From NCBI GenBank assembly GCA_041658245.1, contig JBBAAM010000012.1:1-64000 (forward strand): 64,000 bases of DNA. Reading direction: 5' to 3'. Shown one piece after another: positions 41,568 to 51,478 of the stretch. The notes under the pieces were generated by a model that saw only the letters and a list, made by a program, of their open reading frames with translations, did no database searches and had not been told where the DNA came from. Source of the DNA: Fen-1258 sp041658245. GTDB taxonomy: Bacteria; Bacteroidota; Ignavibacteria; Ignavibacteriales; Melioribacteraceae. Position 1 is the stretch's first letter, and every line of letters begins with the position of its first letter. The position numbers and the translations under genes were made by a program.

Positions 41568-42443
41568 ATGAAAAAATATTTGTATGCTTTGATATGTCTG
41601 GTGATTGTTTATACAAATAATGCGCAGATAAAAAATCCTAATCTTAATGTTTTGATTGCAACAGAATATGCTTTTGTATCAGCTGCTGCAGAGATCGGGA
41701 CTAGAGATGCATTCTTGAAATTTATAGCAGATGACGGAATTATCTTTAGACCTAATGCAGTTAACGGAAAGGCATATCTAAGTGATGCACCAAAAAGACC
41801 GGGCTTACTTATCTGGTTTCCAATATATGCTGGGATCTCACGTGATGGAGATATGGGCTTTACAACCGGTCCAGCAGATTTTAAAAAAGATCAAGACAGT
41901 TCTTCTATTTGGTTTGGTAATTTTTCTACTGTTTGGCAAAGACAATCTGATGGCGAATTTAGATTTGTTATTGATATGGGCAGTAGCAATAATAAACCGA
42001 CTGAGCAATATGTTCCGCTTAAATATGAAATGACTAGTTCTAATTCATCTGCGCTAAGAAAGGGAATGAAAAGAATAAAAGCCGATGAACTTTTTAATAA
42101 CGATAAAGAATTAACAATGATAATTTCTAAAATGGGTGTTGCATCAACATATAAAAAATTTATTAATGAAGAATCACGATTGCTTCGAGATGAATTTTAT
42201 CCAATAATTGGAACTACTGCGATTACTGATCATCTTACAAAAAACAGCGGGGTTTATACATTTAATCCCATTGGTGGGAAAATTTCTTCATCCAAAGATC
42301 TTGGTTTTACTTATGGCGCGCTAAAAATTTCTGACTCCGATGAAACTAAAAACGGAATTTACAATTATATGCACGTCTGGAAGAAAGAAGGAAAGCGTTG
42401 GATAATCATTATTGATGTTGCAAATAAACTGGAAACAAAATAA
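41568..42443 (+). CDS. Secreted protein with DUF4440/SnoaL-like repeats
   Basis: The 291-residue protein has a signal peptide (MKKYLYALICLVIVYTNNAQ). The first unit reads EYAFVSAAAEIGTRDAFLKFIADDGIIFRPNAVNGKAYL ... DMGFTTGPADF ... FSTVWQRQSDGEFRFVIDMG, the NTF2-fold DUF4440 pattern. A second, more diverged half (from about residue 165, ESRLLRDEFYPIIG ... DLGFTYGALKI ... YNYMHVWKKEGKRWIIIIDV) repeats it, so this is a tandem duplication. Function is unknown; NTF2-fold proteins bind small ligands or act as weak enzymes. Confidence 0.8.
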   Translation: MKKYLYALICLVIVYTNNAQIKNPNLNVLIATEYAFVSAAAEIGTRDAFLKFIADDGIIFRPNAVNGKAYLSDAPKRPGLLIWFPIYAGISRDGDMGFTTGPADFKKDQDSSSIWFGNFSTVWQRQSDGEFRFVIDMGSSNNKPTEQYVPLKYEMTSSNSSALRKGMKRIKADELFNNDKELTMIISKMGVASTYKKFINEESRLLRDEFYPIIGTTAITDHLTKNSGVYTFNPIGGKISSSKDLGFTYGALKISDSDETKNGIYNYMHVWKKEGKRWIIIIDVANKLETK

Positions 42444-42446
42444 CAA

Positions 42447-43355
42447 CTAACTCTTCACGTTGTTAAGATTAATACGTGATACTTTTAATATACTGAAGAT
42501 CAACACTGCCACGCCAATCCATTGAACCGGATTCAAAATATTACGATGAATAAAATATTCAAGTACTACTGCTGTAAGAGGAAATGCCAATTCGCAAATA
42601 GTTGCAACAGATGCTGTGATTTTTTTTAGTCCGTAGTAATATAAAAATATTGCTGCCCCGCCAGTCGTAAATGCAATTATCAAAAAGATCATCCATTGAT
42701 AAGAAGATACACTTGAAATTGTTTTTATATCTCCCATCAAAGTTGTAATAACTATCATTATAAGAGCAGATAATAAAAATCTTAAATAAGTACCCATTTC
42801 AAAACCAACATCTCTTAATGCTCTTTTACTAAAAACTGTTGATGAACTAAAACTTACTGCGGCAATCAATGAAAAACCCGCGGCAACTAATGTTTTATCT
42901 CCGGTTAGAAAATTCGGAAGTGAAAAACCGAATGTCATAAAATATGCGCCTGTAACAGCAAGAAATGCCCAGAAGAAAAAAATTCTTGGAAGTTTTTCCT
43001 TCAATAAAATTCCGGCAAGCGACAATGCAAATACCGGTTGAAGTTTTTGAATAAGTATAACGATTGAAAGATTTACAAAATTGACATAGAAGAGAGCTTT
43101 TGTAATTGCCATAGTTCCAATAGCTCCGCCGAATAGTGCAACTCCTAAAAATGCAAGCCAATCTTTTTGAGAAAGGGTTTTTATTTTGGAATGTTGTCTT
43201 ATAAATATTGGCGATAATAATAGAGCAACAATTGTGCTTTCTATAAATACTACCAGCGGTACAGGTAAACTATAAAGTGCAGGACGTAAAACAATTCCAT
43301 CGAATCCCCAAAGTGCGGCGGCGATAATTACAAATAGTGGAGCTAATTTTCCCAT
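42447..43355 (-). CDS. EamA/DMT-family membrane transporter
   Basis: The 302-residue protein has ten predicted helices in two EamA repeats; PLFVIIAAALWGFDGIVLRP opens the first and LVAAGFSLIAAVSFSSSTVFSKRALRDVG the second, with AFPLTAVVLEYFIHRNILNPVQWIGVAVLIFSIL near the end. These carriers export amino acids, nucleobases or other metabolites; the substrate cannot be told. Its stop lies three bases from that of the convergent DUF4440 gene. Confidence 0.88.
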   Translation of the reverse strand: MGKLAPLFVIIAAALWGFDGIVLRPALYSLPVPLVVFIESTIVALLLSPIFIRQHSKIKTLSQKDWLAFLGVALFGGAIGTMAITKALFYVNFVNLSIVILIQKLQPVFALSLAGILLKEKLPRIFFFWAFLAVTGAYFMTFGFSLPNFLTGDKTLVAAGFSLIAAVSFSSSTVFSKRALRDVGFEMGTYLRFLLSALIMIVITTLMGDIKTISSVSSYQWMIFLIIAFTTGGAAIFLYYYGLKKITASVATICELAFPLTAVVLEYFIHRNILNPVQWIGVAVLIFSILKVSRINLNNVKS

Positions 43356-43436
43356 TCATCCTTCTTTCTATAAGTAGATTATAAAGTGTGGATAAAAATA
43401 AATATTATTTCATTATTAAATAGGATTAAGCCGGTC

Positions 43437-44768
43437 TCAACCAAAAATATTTTTACTTTTAATATTAAATCTGAAAAGTAATGTTATACCTAATGAAGCT
43501 AATCCAAAAAGTAAACCGACCCAAATTCCAGCCGCACCAAAATTGAAAACAAAACCAAGAAGATAAGATATAGGTATTGCAACAACCCAATAAGATAATA
43601 TTGAAATTAATAATGGAATCTTAACATCAGTCAATCCTCTTAGAATTCCAATCCCGGTAGCTTGTAATCCATCGAACAGTTGAAATAATCCTGCTATGAT
43701 TAAAAGTACACTTGCAATCTCGATTACTTCCGGATTATTGTTATAAAATGTTGGAAGAATTTTTCTGAACAGAAAAAATATTACTGCAAAAGTTAACATC
43801 ACTGCGGAAGCCAATCCCATTGCACTAAATCCTGCTGAACGAATTTGTTTGATGCTCTTCTTCCCAACTGCATCACCAACACGAATGGTACCCGCTGATG
43901 CTATTCCTAAGATAACCATATAAGTTGCAGAAGCTAAACTAATCGCAATTTGATGTGCGGCAAGTGGTTTTGCACCAATCCATCCAACCATTATTGCACC
44001 GAATGCGAAAGCTCCAACTTCCAGCAAATACTGAAAACCGCTTGGCAAACCGATGTTGATTAATTTTTTTATAAGATTATTATCTACCGGTTTAATTTTG
44101 AATTTTGGTACATAAATTTTTACTCGTACATATTTTAAAGTGAAAATCATTAACACAGCAGCCATAACCCAACGCGTTGTTGTTGTTGCAATACCGGCAC
44201 CAGATAGACCCATTGCCGGAAAACCAAAATTGCCGTAGATAAAAATCCAGTTTAAAAATGCGTTTAATAGATTTGCAGAGATTGCAATTATCATCGGTGG
44301 ATTTGGAATTGACAAACCTTCTAAAAATTGCCGATAGCACTGAAAAACCATAAATGGAATTACAGAAAGAGTTAAAATCTGTAAATACGGTATTGCTTCT
44401 CTCACTACCTCTTTCGATTGATTCATGTGCGGGATAAGGAATGATAAAGAGAAAGTGCCCAACATTAGTATTATTGAGAATGAAATGTTAACAAGTAAAG
44501 AATGATTTAAGATCTTTCCGCAGTCGCTCCGGTTATTTGAACCTTTAGCAATTGCAATTAAAGGAGTTGAAGCATATGTCATTCCAATTCCAACAACAAG
44601 GACTAGAAAAAATAATCCATTCACTAGTGAAGCAGCGGCAAGAGAAGTATAACCGACTTTACCAACCATCAAACTGTCAACTACACCCATCATTACATGT
44701 CCCAACTGTCCTAAGGAAATTGGTGCCGCAAGTTTGATAGTCTCTTTTATATGCGTTCTAAAATTCAT
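43437..44768 (-). CDS. MATE-family efflux transporter (NorM-like)
   Basis: The 443-residue protein has two six-helix halves. LAAPISLGQLGHVMMGVVDSLMVGKVGYTSLAAASLVNGLFFL is the MATE start and the second half opens with IGLPSGFQYLLEVGAFAFGAIMVGWIGAKPLAAHQIAISLAS. It uses a Na+ or H+ gradient to extrude cationic drugs and metabolites. Divergent from the glycosyltransferase gene, with 77 bases between. Confidence 0.92.
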   Translation of the reverse strand: MNFRTHIKETIKLAAPISLGQLGHVMMGVVDSLMVGKVGYTSLAAASLVNGLFFLVLVVGIGMTYASTPLIAIAKGSNNRSDCGKILNHSLLVNISFSIILMLGTFSLSFLIPHMNQSKEVVREAIPYLQILTLSVIPFMVFQCYRQFLEGLSIPNPPMIIAISANLLNAFLNWIFIYGNFGFPAMGLSGAGIATTTTRWVMAAVLMIFTLKYVRVKIYVPKFKIKPVDNNLIKKLINIGLPSGFQYLLEVGAFAFGAIMVGWIGAKPLAAHQIAISLASATYMVILGIASAGTIRVGDAVGKKSIKQIRSAGFSAMGLASAVMLTFAVIFFLFRKILPTFYNNNPEVIEIASVLLIIAGLFQLFDGLQATGIGILRGLTDVKIPLLISILSYWVVAIPISYLLGFVFNFGAAGIWVGLLFGLASLGITLLFRFNIKSKNIFG

Positions 44769-44845
44769 CTTCTATGTTTTGTTTGATAAAATAACTCTAA
44801 ACGAAAATTAGTAAATTGTAACCATAACTCATTATTAATATAGAA

Positions 44846-46837
44846 ATGAAATCCATACAAATATTCGCATACGGTTTGCTTGCAATAATTATTGCCCTCT
44901 TTATTTCTAACATGCTTGATATAAGATTTATTCAGGATGATGCCTACACTTCTTTGCGTTATGTAAGAAATTTTTTGGAAGGGAAGGGTTTGGTATTCAA
45001 TGAGGGAGAACGAGTGGAAGGGTATACAAATTTTTTATGGATTATAATTTTAAGCGGAATAGAATTTCTTAATCATAATCTCAATCTTGCTCTTGATCTT
45101 GAAAAGACCGCGCAGTTATTGTCAATCATTTTTAGCATTTGTGTCTTAATCCTAACATATATTCTTTCTAAAATGATAAATCGAGAAAGTGGAAGTGAGT
45201 CTGCTTTAACAAGAATTATTAATGAATTGAAAAATCTTTTACCGGTTTCCATATTAGCATTTTCCACTCCTATGGTTTACTGGGGAGTGAGTGCGATGGA
45301 GACTAACTTATTCGTTTCTCTCATTTTATTATCTATTATATTATATCAAGGTGGAAACGACAGCAAGCCAAACATTGCTTTTGTTATTGTCTCGGTTCTG
45401 AATTCGCTGTTACGACCGGAAGGATTATTTTTTTTTGCTCTGATAATATCTCATAAAATATTATTCAATTATATAGATGGAAGAGAAGGAAAAGAAAAAA
45501 AATCTTTATCAATAATATTTGATAAAAACACCCGTACTGAAATTTTATTTTTTCTTATCCCATTATCCGCTTACGTTATCTTCCGGTTGGTTTATTATGG
45601 TTATCCATTACCAAATACATTTTATGCAAAGACAGAATTTACTTTTCAATTCCTACAGCGCGGATTAAATTACTTCTATGATTTTGCACGCTCATATTTG
45701 TTGTACGGTTTAGTTTTAATTCTACCGATAATTCTATTCAAAAATAAAAACACTAATAGAGAATTCACCCTGTTATTTGGGATTACAATATTATGGATAG
45801 TAATTGTAATCTTAATCGGCGGAGATGTTCTTCCAATTCACCGTTTCTTCCTTCCTATCATGCCGTTAATTATAATTCTATTTGTTAAAGCTGTTTTTGA
45901 AATTATCGAAAAAATCTTTTCACAAAAAAAAGTTATTCTTCAACCTGTTCTGATTATTGTACTTATTCTTTTATCGGTGCTCGGTTATCTTAATTATAAC
46001 AAACAAAAAAATGAAATGATAACTAAGCGATCTTATGAAGCCGGTTTAGTTAAGAAAATGAAAATCTATGCGGAATGGGTAGAAGATCAGAGTAAGATAA
46101 TGAGTAAGAGCAAGAAATTAACTGTGGCATTATCAACTATTGGTGCATTTTCATATTTCTCTGATGCAAAAGTGATTGACCTTGTTGGACTAATAGACGA
46201 ATATATTGCTCATAACCCGAAAGAAGTTTATGGAATAAACGAGGAGCTTCCGGTTTTGTGGAAGGAAAGACATTATAATTCCGAATATGTACTTTCGCAA
46301 AAACCGGATTATATAATTTTCCCAGCCGGAGCTAAACCAAGCGCTTTTGCAGAATGTGCCGTCTTTGTCCAGAATGAATTTCAAAAAAATTATTATACAC
46401 AATTAATCTATTCTGAAGAACTGCATCAACTCTTACCAATATTCACACGCCGGGAAATCCCAATTGAAACTGAAGCATGTGATGTTAAGTTTATTAAATA
46501 TTATATAAATGCCTATAATGATTTATTGAATATGATCTCGAGCGGAAATAAAAATAATTTACAAATGATTTTACAAGATTGCGATTTTATCATTCAATTT
46601 TGTCCTTCAAGAAAATCAGATGCACTTACAATAAAAGGATTGGCATTCTATCACGCTGGACGAACATCCGAAGCAGAACAATATCTTACAAAAGCTGTTG
46701 AACTTGATGAAACAAATTCTATTGCCTGTGTCTACTTAAAAGATATTTATGTCAAACTCGGCAGAATAAATGAAGCCGGAAAACTTCTGGCTCAAATAAA
46801 AAAATATTCTCCAGATGCTCTACCTTACTTGGAATAA
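44846..46837 (+). CDS. Polytopic glycosyltransferase with C-terminal TPR
   Basis: The 663-residue membrane protein has RFIQDDAYTSLRYVRNFLEGKGLVFNEGERVEGYTNFLWIIILS near its start, the GT-C type signature with Asp-Asp in the first periplasmic loop, seen in mycobacterial-type arabinosyltransferases and many bacterial homologues. About ten hydrophobic helices follow up to residue 385, then a periplasmic domain, and from about 590 two TPR units (KGLAFYHAGRTSEAEQYLTKAVEL, LKDIYVKLGRINEAGKLLAQI). It probably transfers sugars from a lipid carrier to a surface glycan. Acceptor and donor are unknown. Confidence 0.8.
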   Translation: MKSIQIFAYGLLAIIIALFISNMLDIRFIQDDAYTSLRYVRNFLEGKGLVFNEGERVEGYTNFLWIIILSGIEFLNHNLNLALDLEKTAQLLSIIFSICVLILTYILSKMINRESGSESALTRIINELKNLLPVSILAFSTPMVYWGVSAMETNLFVSLILLSIILYQGGNDSKPNIAFVIVSVLNSLLRPEGLFFFALIISHKILFNYIDGREGKEKKSLSIIFDKNTRTEILFFLIPLSAYVIFRLVYYGYPLPNTFYAKTEFTFQFLQRGLNYFYDFARSYLLYGLVLILPIILFKNKNTNREFTLLFGITILWIVIVILIGGDVLPIHRFFLPIMPLIIILFVKAVFEIIEKIFSQKKVILQPVLIIVLILLSVLGYLNYNKQKNEMITKRSYEAGLVKKMKIYAEWVEDQSKIMSKSKKLTVALSTIGAFSYFSDAKVIDLVGLIDEYIAHNPKEVYGINEELPVLWKERHYNSEYVLSQKPDYIIFPAGAKPSAFAECAVFVQNEFQKNYYTQLIYSEELHQLLPIFTRREIPIETEACDVKFIKYYINAYNDLLNMISSGNKNNLQMILQDCDFIIQFCPSRKSDALTIKGLAFYHAGRTSEAEQYLTKAVELDETNSIACVYLKDIYVKLGRINEAGKLLAQIKKYSPDALPYLE

Positions 46838-46931
46838 TTCAAAAGATTATAGAAATTATTTCAAAAAAATATTTTGTAAACGATGTACATTGTATTTATT
46901 TTCTAATCAGGTAAAATCTAAAGGTTGCTAT

Positions 46932-47096
46932 ATGGGAAATATTGGCTTTACGGAAATACTAATACTAGTTTTTATTCTTGTTCTATTGTTCGGCGGGAAA
47001 AGAATCCCGGAATTAGCAAAAGGATTAGGAAAGGGTATTAGATCATTCAAGAAAGCATTAAAAGGGGAAGAAGAAGAGAAATCAGATAAAGAATAA
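46932..47096 (+). CDS. tatA: Twin-arginine translocase subunit TatA
   Basis: The 54-residue protein has one N-terminal membrane helix (GFTEILILVFILVLLFGGKRIPELAKGLGKGIRSFKKAL), with the FGGKRIPELAKGLG hinge, an amphipathic helix and a short charged tail. The open frame begins earlier, but the ATG at 46932 fits the family exactly. TatC is not in the window. Presence of Tat supports the possibility that the RKKFL leader of the superoxide dismutase is used. Confidence 0.93.
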   Translation: MGNIGFTEILILVFILVLLFGGKRIPELAKGLGKGIRSFKKALKGEEEEKSDKE

Positions 47097-47187
47097 TTAA
47101 CTGCACATTAATTATACATGTTGATGAAAATTTCTTCTCTTATTATTTTTGCTCCAAATTATTTAAACATTATTTGTTTATCATTTC

Positions 47188-47316
47188 TTAGTAAGTCACC
47201 TTACGCAAGGTGTCATTCTGAACGGAACGAAGTGGAGTGAAGAATCTTGGGATCGAGCAAAAAGAAGTTTTTAGAATGACAAATAATAATGTCTTTGCGT
47301 AACGTGAGTTAGTAAT
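47188..47316. mobile_element. MITE-like element with ~20-bp terminal inverted repeats upstream of htpG
   Basis: The left end, TTAGTAAGTCACCTTACGCAA (about 47189-47209), is an imperfect inverted repeat of the right end, TTGCGTAACGTGAGTTAGTAA (about 47295-47315); 18 of 21 positions agree. The interior carries the GTGTCATTCTG...GAGCAAAAAGAAG block also found inverted at 241-307. There is no coding sequence. The right end lies 26 bases before the htpG start codon, so it may carry or replace part of the promoter. Confidence 0.7.
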
Positions 47317-47341
47317 ATCATTTAGGATGATGGAGGAATCT

Positions 47342-49249
47342 ATGAGCGGGAATCAAACTGCAAAAAAATATGAGTTCAAAGCGGAAGTAAAAAAGCTGCT
47401 TGATATCCTTGTACACTCGCTTTACACGAGTAGAGAAATATTTCTGCGGGAATTAATTTCAAACGCTTCAGATGCATTAGATAAATTTCGTTTCGAATCG
47501 AACCGCGGCTCGGAAATATCCGATAAAGATTTACCGTTAGAAATTAAAATTGAATTTGATGAGAAGAATAAAATCCTTAAGGTTATTGATACCGGAATCG
47601 GGATGACGCGCGATGAATTGGTAGCAAATATCGGGACTATAGCAAAATCCGGTACTGAAGAATTTGTAAAAATGATTGCTGAAACGAAAGCTGATGCAGG
47701 TAATATTATCGGGAAATTCGGAGTCGGTTTCTATTCTGTTTTTATGGTTGCAAAAGAAGTTGAAATAAAAACAAAATCTTTTCGTATAGATGAACCGGCT
47801 ATCAAATGGAAGTCCGACGGATTAGGCGATTATGAAATTGAAGAACTCGACGGTAAGCATTTACGCGGGACTGAAATTGTTATTCATTTAAAAGATGATT
47901 CAGCAGAGTATGCACAAAAATGGCAGCTCGAAAATATTATTAAAAAACATTCCAATTTTATTTCTTACCCGATCTTACTCGGTACTGAAAAGATAAACAC
48001 TGTGACAGCACTTTGGCGGGAACCGAAAAGTTCGATCAAGAAAGAACAATATGATGAGTTCTATAAATTCCTTTCGTATGATAATGATCCGCCGATGGAT
48101 ATCATTCATAAATTGGTTGATGCACCAATTCAATTCAATGCACTTTTGTTCATTCCGAAAAAGAGCAATGAGTTCTTCTGGTATGACCGTGAGAATTACG
48201 GATTAGATTTATATGTACGAAGAGTTTTAATTCAGCATAAGAATAAAGATCTCTTGCCGGAGTATATGAGTTTTGTTAAAGGTGTAGTAGATTCTGAAGA
48301 TCTTCCGCTAAATATATCACGCGAGACTCTGCAAGAAAATATCGTGTTCTCTAAAATTGCATCAAGTGTTACAACCGCTGTCTTAAGTTATCTCTCCGAT
48401 AAAACTAAAAATGATGCAGCAGGCTATTACGAGTTTTGGAAAGAGCATGGAAAAATATTCAAACTGGGTTATCAAGATTTTACTAATCATGATAAATATG
48501 TTGAACTGCTCAGATTTAATTCTTCTACATGTAAGGATAAGGATGATCTTATTTCACTGGCAGAATATTCATCACGAATGAAAGATGGGCAGAAGGAAAT
48601 CTATTACATTACAGGAATTAATCGCGAAGCTATCGAACAAGATCCTCACATGGAAATACTTAAAAGTAAAGGTCTGGAAGTTTTATTCCTGCTCGATCCG
48701 GTAGATGAGTTTGTAATTCAGGCAATCCGCAAATACAAAGATTATGATTTTAAGTCTGCAGATTTGGTTGATTGGAAGAAGCTGAGCGACTTAAAAAATG
48801 TTGATGAGAAAAAGAGCGAAATGGAAAATTTGAACAAAGATGATGAGAAACATTTCTTCAGTCTTCTTTCAAAAATGAAAAGTATTTTATCCGATCGAGT
48901 AGAAGACGTAGTAAAATCTAATCGGTTAGTAGACAGCGCTTCTTGTATTGTCTCGAAGGATGAAGGTTTATCGGTTTCGATGCAGAAAATATTAAAAATG
49001 GCGAACAAAGAAATGGGTCAGCAGAAAAAAATATTTGAAGTTAATCCGAATCATAAATTAATTCGTAACCTTCTAAAAATTTTCAAAGCTGATTCGAACG
49101 ATGATTTTATTAGAAATGCAACCGAACAGCTTTTTGAATCAGCTCTATTACAAGAAGGAAGTCTGGATGATCCGCACAAGCTTGTGAAAAGAATAAATCA
49201 AACATTAGAACAATCAAGCGATTGGTATGTTGAAGTGAAGAAATATTAA
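47342..49249 (+). CDS. htpG: Chaperone HtpG (Hsp90)
   Basis: The 635-residue ATP-dependent chaperone has the GHKL ATP-binding motifs: LYTSREIFLRELISNASDALDKFRF, DTGIGMTRDELVANIGTIAKSGT and GQFGVGFYS-like GKFGVGFYSVF. The middle domain (FWYDRENYGLDLYVRRVLI, NISRETLQEN) and C-terminal dimerisation domain follow. GGAGG six bases before the ATG at 47342 selects this start over the ATG at 47327. The gene appears monocistronic. Confidence 0.96.
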   Translation: MSGNQTAKKYEFKAEVKKLLDILVHSLYTSREIFLRELISNASDALDKFRFESNRGSEISDKDLPLEIKIEFDEKNKILKVIDTGIGMTRDELVANIGTIAKSGTEEFVKMIAETKADAGNIIGKFGVGFYSVFMVAKEVEIKTKSFRIDEPAIKWKSDGLGDYEIEELDGKHLRGTEIVIHLKDDSAEYAQKWQLENIIKKHSNFISYPILLGTEKINTVTALWREPKSSIKKEQYDEFYKFLSYDNDPPMDIIHKLVDAPIQFNALLFIPKKSNEFFWYDRENYGLDLYVRRVLIQHKNKDLLPEYMSFVKGVVDSEDLPLNISRETLQENIVFSKIASSVTTAVLSYLSDKTKNDAAGYYEFWKEHGKIFKLGYQDFTNHDKYVELLRFNSSTCKDKDDLISLAEYSSRMKDGQKEIYYITGINREAIEQDPHMEILKSKGLEVLFLLDPVDEFVIQAIRKYKDYDFKSADLVDWKKLSDLKNVDEKKSEMENLNKDDEKHFFSLLSKMKSILSDRVEDVVKSNRLVDSASCIVSKDEGLSVSMQKILKMANKEMGQQKKIFEVNPNHKLIRNLLKIFKADSNDDFIRNATEQLFESALLQEGSLDDPHKLVKRINQTLEQSSDWYVEVKKY

Positions 49250-49315
49250 TGACGTTTCACTATAATTCTTGCACAAAAGTAAAACTAAATTCATATCAAT
49301 TTACAAGGTGGATTA

Positions 49316-50779
49316 ATGAGCAACGATACATCAAGCGGTTTTAAAAGAGAACTCGGTCTATTCGATTCCACAATGATCGTTATCGGTTCAATGATCGGTT
49401 CAGGAATTTTTATTGTCAGCGCCGATATTTCCAGAACGGTCGGTTCAAGCGGAATTTTATTATTGGTTTGGCTGATCACCGGAATAATTACATTAATCGG
49501 TGCATTAAGCTATGGTGAACTTGCCGCTATGATGCCCAAAGCCGGCGGTCAATATGTTTATCTCCGCGAAGCTTATAATCCGCTTGTTGGTTTTTTGTAC
49601 GGATGGACTTTATTTCTTGTTATTCAAACCGGAACAATTGCCGCCGTTGCTGTTGCATTCTCAAAATTCACTGCAGTAATTATTCCATCGTTCAGCACAA
49701 AAAATATTCTTTTCTCTTTGTTAGGATTAAAAATTTCCGCCGGACAAATTCTTGCGATCTGTTCAGTAATTCTTCTTACATGCATAAATATCCGCGGACT
49801 TCGAGAAGCAAAATTTGTTCAGGATATTTTCACAATTGCAAAGACTCTTGCACTCTTCGGATTAATATTACTTGGACTATTTATTGGAGCTAATGCTCAA
49901 GCTATTAGTGCAAATTTTTCAAACATGTGGGATGCTAAATGGCTTCATATATCAAATGGAAAAATTGATTGGGTAGAATCTCTTACCGGTTTTTCTATCG
50001 TTGTAGCAATTGCAGTCTCTATGGTTGGTTCTCTTTTCGCCAGTGTAGCGTGGGAGAATATTACATTCACAGCCGGAGAAATAAAAGATCCTAAAAAAAA
50101 TATTCCACGAAGTTTGTTCTTAGGAACCTTAGTTGTTACAGTTCTCTATATACTTGCCAATGTGGCTTACCTTTGTGTCTTACCTTTAGTGGGAAGTATT
50201 CCTGGAAATGATGTAATGAGTTCAGGAATTCAGTTCGCTGCTGAAGACCGTGTTGGAACAGCTGCAGCAAATTTAATTTTTGGAGAACCCGCCGCTATAA
50301 TTATGGCTCTCTTAATTATGGTCTCAACATTCGGATGTAATAACGGATTGATCCTTGCTGGTGCAAGAGTTTATTATGCTATGGCAAAAGATAATTTGTT
50401 TTTTAAATCCACCGGAACATTAAACAAGAATTCTGTTCCGGCTAAAGCATTAATTTTTCAAGGAGTATGGGCAAGTTTACTTTGTCTATCAGGTACTTAT
50501 TCCCAACTTCTTGATTACGTAGTTTTTGCAGTACTGATATTTTATATTCTTACAATATCCGGCGTATTTATTTTAAGAAAGAAACGACCGGATGCAGAGA
50601 GACCTTATAAAGCTTTCGGTTATCCGGTTCTCCCGATTCTATATATTATTCCTGCTGCAACAATTGCGGGAATTCTTCTAATAGAGAAACCGGATTACAC
50701 CTGGCCCGGACTAATTATTGTTTTGCTTGGTATTCCGGTTTATTTTGGATGGAATTATTTCCAAAAGAAGAAATCTTAA
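49316..50779 (+). CDS. APC-family amino acid permease
   Basis: The 487-residue transporter has twelve predicted helices with ELGLFDSTMIVIGSMIGSGIFIVSADIS as the first substrate-binding helix and SYGELAAMMPKAGGQYVYLREAYNPLVGFLYGW as the second, typical of the LAT-like/serine-threonine exchanger branch. Near the end is KKRPDAERPYKAFGYPVLPILYII. AGGTGG lies about nine bases before the start. The stop overlaps that of the convergent tonB gene by two to four bases. Confidence 0.9.
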   Translation: MSNDTSSGFKRELGLFDSTMIVIGSMIGSGIFIVSADISRTVGSSGILLLVWLITGIITLIGALSYGELAAMMPKAGGQYVYLREAYNPLVGFLYGWTLFLVIQTGTIAAVAVAFSKFTAVIIPSFSTKNILFSLLGLKISAGQILAICSVILLTCINIRGLREAKFVQDIFTIAKTLALFGLILLGLFIGANAQAISANFSNMWDAKWLHISNGKIDWVESLTGFSIVVAIAVSMVGSLFASVAWENITFTAGEIKDPKKNIPRSLFLGTLVVTVLYILANVAYLCVLPLVGSIPGNDVMSSGIQFAAEDRVGTAAANLIFGEPAAIIMALLIMVSTFGCNNGLILAGARVYYAMAKDNLFFKSTGTLNKNSVPAKALIFQGVWASLLCLSGTYSQLLDYVVFAVLIFYILTISGVFILRKKRPDAERPYKAFGYPVLPILYIIPAATIAGILLIEKPDYTWPGLIIVLLGIPVYFGWNYFQKKKS

Positions 50780-51450
50780 TTGAGCTTGAACGGAACGGGG
50801 ATTTGAATCTGGACTTTTACATAACGTCCTTTATCTTTCCCGGGTTTGAATCTTGAAGCAGATACTACTCGTAATGCGGCTTCATCACATCCTCCACCGA
50901 TACCTTTAGTAAGAAGAGTTTTTCTAACGGAACCGTTCTCATCAACAAATGCAAGTACAAAAACAGTTCCGGCAATACCATTCCTTTTTGCCTCAGCAGG
51001 ATAAACAACTTGCGAAACAATTTTTTGTATTCCGCCGATCGGTTCAGGCATTTCATCAACAGCTACTAAATATATTTCTTCAACTTTTGGTTTTGGCGGA
51101 ATAAGCAGGCCGGGTGATATCCCGGATTTATTACCAGTTCCCGTTCCATCTCCGGTTCCTGTACCTGTCGTTCCGCTTTCATTAAGTGGTGTAGATAGTT
51201 TTTCGTTATTAACAATTTTTTTTTCAGTATTTATAAAATCGTCTGCAGATTTCTTTTGTAATTCTGCTTTTTCACTTTTATTGAAAATAGAATTATCTCC
51301 TCCGTTCGAACCGCCGCTAAAACTAAATTCAATAAGTTCATTTGTTCTATAGGGAGTATGAAGAGCAATATAGTAAAGAGACATAATGAGTAACGAATGA
51401 ATGAATAATGAAATAAGTGAAGAAAAATATTTACTCATTGAGTCTTGCAT
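50776..51450 (-). CDS. tonB: TonB-family energy transducer
   Basis: The 224-residue protein has one N-terminal membrane helix (SSLISLFIHSLLIMSLYYIAL), a Gly/Ser/Thr-rich periplasmic linker and a C-terminal TonB domain (PIGGIQKIVSQVVYPAEAKRNGIAGTVFVLAFVDENGSVRKTLL ... CDEAALRVVSASRFKPGKDKG). It couples proton-motive force from ExbB/ExbD to TonB-dependent receptors such as the one at 55314-57551. An in-frame Met four codons later (51438) could also be the start. The linker lacks the long Pro-Lys repeat of enteric TonB. Confidence 0.92.
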   Translation of the reverse strand: MQDSMSKYFSSLISLFIHSLLIMSLYYIALHTPYRTNELIEFSFSGGSNGGDNSIFNKSEKAELQKKSADDFINTEKKIVNNEKLSTPLNESGTTGTGTGDGTGTGNKSGISPGLLIPPKPKVEEIYLVAVDEMPEPIGGIQKIVSQVVYPAEAKRNGIAGTVFVLAFVDENGSVRKTLLTKGIGGGCDEAALRVVSASRFKPGKDKGRYVKVQIQIPVPFKLN

Positions 51451-51478
51451 TTATCTTTTGTTCTCTGTGACTTTTATC

